Part shown: one piece after another, positions 4,858 to 7,589 of the stretch
Numbering within the stretch: position 1 is the stretch's first letter
How the letters are laid out: every line of letters starts with the position of its first letter
Assembly: GCA_028717865.1 (NCBI GenBank)
Contig: JAQUMZ010000120.1
Span: 1-7,589, forward strand
Reading direction: 5' to 3'
DNA: 7,589 nt
Source: Elusimicrobiota bacterium
GTDB lineage: Bacteria > Elusimicrobiota > Elusimicrobia > UBA1565 > UBA9628
Notes under the pieces: generated by a model
What the model was told of the DNA's origin: nothing
Database searches by the model: none
Seen by the model: only the letters and a program-made list of their open reading frames with translations
Program-made: the position numbers and the translations under genes

Positions 4858-7589
4858 ATGCGTGATACTATTATGAGGAAGAGACCGCGGCGGCTTGGGG
4901 CCGCGGCCGTTGTTTTGGCGCTGGGCTGCCTCGGCCTGCCGCGCGGGGCGGCTGCGCTGGAGCAACTTGTTTTCTTCAGCTCCTATATCGCCTTCACGGA
5001 CAGCGCCGAGAAAATCGCCGGGCTGGTGGCGAACGTCCATGCATCCCCATTCGACGGCTACGCCATGCGCGTGGTCAACGGCTGCTATCCGCAGCCCTCC
5101 TGGGCAGCCATGCAGGATACCGTCCAACTGCTGCATGACCGGAGCGACAAGAAATTCATGCCCATCGTGATGTTCTCGCGGTTCAACGGATTCTGCGACG
5201 AGCCGTGCTGCGATTCCTCCCTTTATCCCAAGCGCTGCAACGGCGAGGGGAAATATCCCGACGGCGACGATATCCCAAAGTGCACTTGCCGGAACGCGGT
5301 CAAGCCCACGGACATGTGCGTCACGGAACTTCCCAAGGACAAGATCAAGGGCCTGGATATATGGGACGCGCAGGGCGGGATGACCAAGTTCTATGACCTA
5401 TTCAAGAACGCGCTGCTGGCGGCCAAGGCATCCGGCGCGCCGGGGATCATGATCGACCCCGAGCAGTACGGCAACTATCTGGCTTATCATGACGACTATG
5501 TGGCGCGGCTGAACTTCCCCGCGGAGTACGCGAGTTCGTCCATGACGGCCATAAGCAGGGTCGTGACGCAGTTGGAGGCCGTGGGCGCCAAGTTGGCCGA
5601 CATCACGCATGAAAATTACGATTCGGCGGTGATCTGGCCCGCTTTTATCGCATTCCCGCCGACCTATACCACCGACCACATTTTTGAGGGCCTCTTGAAG
5701 CGGGCCAAGGAACGGCAATACAAATTGAAGCTCGTTGAGGGCGCGGAAGTCAGCGTCTGGTACCTGCACCCGGGGTTCACGAACCCCCGGGGGAACGGCC
5801 TCGACGACCGGCTGGGCAAGCAGGAGGCCCAGTCCGCCCCTTTCCTGACGAAATATCCAAATTTGGTCCTGGGCGGCACCCATGGCTTGTATTACGACAT
5901 AGACCATACCACTGGCAATTGGGCGGAGGCCGTGGCGAACTGGAGGAAATGGGAGGCGCAGGGCCAGACTACCATAGACGTCAAGACCATCGGAAATTTC
6001 AAGCCCCTGCTGCAGCGGCTGTTCTCGACGCGCAAATACGTGTGGATATACCGGGGCGGGGGAAACCTCAATCCCCCGGACTGGACCACGGACTCGTACA
6101 AGGAGTTCGAGCCGGGCATATCGAAATACTACCGTCCTGTGATCCGCGCGGCGCTTTGCGGCAACGGGGCCTGCGAACCCGCCCGCGGGGAGAGCTATTC
6201 CAATTGCCCGGCGGATTGCTCCGAGGCGACCCAGGACACCCGGCCGCCGGTCTTAAGCGGGGTCTCGGCCGAGGTGTTCGCCACCTCGGCTACGGTTTCC
6301 TGGACCACGGACGAGCTGGCGACCACGCAGGTCTACTTTGGCACCTCGACGAACTACGGTCGGGTGACGACCTTCGGCGCGACCTTGCGGCGTTCGCACG
6401 AGGCGACGCTCAAGAACCTGCAGGCGGGCGCGGCGTATTATTTCCAGGCCCGCTCGCGCGACGCCCTTGGGAACTTCGGAGTATTCGACCGGCCCCTGGC
6501 CCTAATTCCCGACCTGGCCGCGTGGTGGACCCTGGACGAGGGCGGCGGGGCCTTGGCCCGAGATTATTCGGGCCGCGGCAACGGCGCCGTCGTGGCGAGC
6601 ACGCCGGCGTGGGCGGCGGGCAGGAGCGGCAAGGCATTGTCCTTCGACGGGATCGACGACCACGCGGAGGCGGCGCATTCGGCGAGCCTCAACCTGGGCG
6701 GATCACTCACCATGGCGGCGTGGGTCAAGCCCTCGGCCCAGGCGAGCAATACGGTCTGGCACGGGATCATCGCCAAGGGCGGACTATGGGACGGGGCGGC
6801 GTCGTACCAGCTTTACTACGACCCGGCCAAGGAGACGGCGGCCGGCTATATCCGGTGGGGCTCGGGCTCGAGCAGCCATACCTTCGTGGCCTCGGCATCC
6901 TCGTCCGTGCCGGTATCACGCTGGACGCACTTGGCGCTGACCCTGGACGCGGACGGGACCGTGAATCTGTACGTGAATGGCAGGCTGGGCGCATCGAAGC
7001 AGCTTCCCGCGGGCAAGACCGTGCAGCGCAACAGCCTGCCGGTCTGGCTGGGAGGGGCGGCCAGCAACGGCAGCGGGAGGTATTTCGAGGGGTTGGTCGA
7101 CGAGGCCAGGATATACTCCCGGGCCCTGGCCGCGCGGGAAGTGGCAGGCCTCGCGGGCGTGGCGCCGGACACGGCGGCGCCGGTGCTCTCCGGGATCGGG
7201 GCCAGGGTGTTCCAGTCCTCGGCGTCGATAACGTGGAAGACGGACGAGCTGGCTGACTCGCGGGTGGACTACGGGACCTCGGCCGCCTATGGGCTGCGGG
7301 CCGAGGCCGGGGGCTTGGGGACGGCCCATGCGGTCAAGTTAGACGGCCTGGCCGGAAACACGACCTACCATTTCCGCGTTCTTTCCGCCGACGCCTTCGG
7401 CAATGCGGCGGCGAGCGCGGATCATGCTCTCGTTACCCCCGCCGGGCCGCCGCCCGTGGTTGTAACTTATGCCGCGGCGGGGCTGCCGGTGACCAAGGCG
7501 GACGGCACGGTGGCGGTGCCGGTGACGTGGATAACGAACCGGCCGGCCACGGCGAAGATCAAGTACGGCCCGACCACGGCTTACGGGAC
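4858..7589 (+). CDS. Secreted modular protein: putative glycoside-hydrolase-like domain, Cys motif, FnIII-LamG-FnIII (3' partial)
   Basis: An uninterrupted frame of at least 910 codons that leaves the window without a stop. Residues 1-34 are a signal peptide (MRKRPRR, hydrophobic core, RGAAA-LE); GGAA at 4849-4852 supports the ATG at 4858, and ATG at 4873 is an alternative. Residues about 35-425 form a domain I cannot assign to a family. Its alternating strands and helices and the motifs IMIDPEQYG (D200, E202), THENYD (E252), EGAEVSVWYLH (E294, E297) and GGTHGLYYDID resemble a TIM-barrel glycoside hydrolase. It has cysteines at 76, 113, 117, 118, 127, 142, 144 and 154. Residues 434-454 carry the motif CGNGAC...NCPADC. 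FnIII-like units span about 462-545 and 771-862, a LamG/concanavalin-type domain about 552-766 (WTLDEGGG, LSFDGIDDH, LYVNGRL, LVDEARIYSRAL), and a third FnIII-like unit starts near 868. It probably binds or cleaves polysaccharide outside the cell. It likely shares a transcript with the PorV-like gene. Confidence 0.85.
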   Translation, partial: MRDTIMRKRPRRLGAAAVVLALGCLGLPRGAAALEQLVFFSSYIAFTDSAEKIAGLVANVHASPFDGYAMRVVNGCYPQPSWAAMQDTVQLLHDRSDKKFMPIVMFSRFNGFCDEPCCDSSLYPKRCNGEGKYPDGDDIPKCTCRNAVKPTDMCVTELPKDKIKGLDIWDAQGGMTKFYDLFKNALLAAKASGAPGIMIDPEQYGNYLAYHDDYVARLNFPAEYASSSMTAISRVVTQLEAVGAKLADITHENYDSAVIWPAFIAFPPTYTTDHIFEGLLKRAKERQYKLKLVEGAEVSVWYLHPGFTNPRGNGLDDRLGKQEAQSAPFLTKYPNLVLGGTHGLYYDIDHTTGNWAEAVANWRKWEAQGQTTIDVKTIGNFKPLLQRLFSTRKYVWIYRGGGNLNPPDWTTDSYKEFEPGISKYYRPVIRAALCGNGACEPARGESYSNCPADCSEATQDTRPPVLSGVSAEVFATSATVSWTTDELATTQVYFGTSTNYGRVTTFGATLRRSHEATLKNLQAGAAYYFQARSRDALGNFGVFDRPLALIPDLAAWWTLDEGGGALARDYSGRGNGAVVASTPAWAAGRSGKALSFDGIDDHAEAAHSASLNLGGSLTMAAWVKPSAQASNTVWHGIIAKGGLWDGAASYQLYYDPAKETAAGYIRWGSGSSSHTFVASASSSVPVSRWTHLALTLDADGTVNLYVNGRLGASKQLPAGKTVQRNSLPVWLGGAASNGSGRYFEGLVDEARIYSRALAAREVAGLAGVAPDTAAPVLSGIGARVFQSSASITWKTDELADSRVDYGTSAAYGLRAEAGGLGTAHAVKLDGLAGNTTYHFRVLSADAFGNAAASADHALVTPAGPPPVVVTYAAAGLPVTKADGTVAVPVTWITNRPATAKIKYGPTTAYG
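6241..7589 (+). repeat. In-frame FnIII-like repeats flanking a LamG domain
   Basis: Two homologous FnIII-like units of about 84-92 residues, of the kind seen at the N-terminus of purple acid phosphatases, flank the LamG domain. The shared core is VSWTTDELATTQVYFGTS in the first and ITWKTDELADSRVDYGTS in the second, each followed shortly by a Tyr-Gly. At DNA level ACGGACGAGCTGGC is identical at 6307-6320 and 7240-7253, 933 nt (311 codons) apart in the same frame. A third, more diverged unit ends at the window edge with WITNRPATAKIKYGPTTAYG, its Trp codon 294 nt after the matching one in unit two. The pattern points to internal duplication, with more units likely past the edge. Confidence 0.8.

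Noticed and set aside
3145..5136. 663-codon open frame on the minus strand opposite the PorV-like gene
   Set aside because: It runs antisense to a frame with a signal peptide, NPAGL motif and TPR units. Its translation is Arg/Pro/His/Gln-rich with no recognisable domain, as expected of an antisense frame opposite GC-rich codons.
5919..7256. 445-codon plus-strand open frame in another phase
   Set aside because: It lies wholly inside the frame starting at 4858, whose translation has clear FnIII and LamG sequence. The alternative product is Gly/Arg-rich low-complexity sequence.

Overview
The window is GC-rich, densely coding chromosomal DNA from a Gram-negative-type bacterium. Four things support this: an outer-membrane PorV/PorQ-like beta-barrel gene, two exported proteins with Sec-type signal peptides, a periplasmic DsbA-like protein and a c-di-GMP enzyme. 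A PorV-like protein with a TPR tail beside a secreted FnIII/LamG protein reminds me most of Elusimicrobiota. That is a tentative reading of gene style; no marker gene is present. No rRNA, tRNA, CRISPR array or transposase was seen.

Layout. A leftward (minus-strand) cluster fills about 83-3057. In transcription order it holds an exported DsbA/thioredoxin_4-like protein, a DoxX/MauE-type membrane protein overlapping it, a single-domain response regulator whose start overlaps the previous stop, a PAS-GGDEF diguanylate cyclase, and a second single-domain response regulator. A strong sigma70-like promoter at the end of the doxX/mauE-like gene could transcribe the signalling genes separately from the thiol-redox pair. 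From a shared AT-rich intergenic region (about 3058-3204) a rightward pair diverges. It consists of a PorV/PorQ-like barrel with a TPR tail (3205-4842) and, 15 nt later, a large open frame from 4858 that runs off the right edge (at least 910 codons).

The last gene is the most interesting content. It encodes a secreted modular protein: signal peptide, a roughly 390-residue domain of unrecognised family that looks like a glycoside-hydrolase-type barrel, a CGNG...CPADC cysteine motif, an FnIII-like repeat, a LamG/concanavalin-type lectin domain, a second FnIII-like repeat and the start of a third. Its N-terminal domain has eight cysteines, seven of them within 42 residues. This fits the divergently encoded disulfide-handling pair.

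Working model (inference): the DsbA-like/MauE-like pair supports folding of exported cysteine-rich proteins. The PorV-like barrel helps place the modular protein at the surface or outside the cell. The receiver and diguanylate cyclase genes link this locus to surface-behaviour signalling. The divergent intergenic region carries three TTAACG direct repeats spaced by whole helical turns, a candidate binding site for an OmpR/PhoB-type regulator that could coordinate the two directions.
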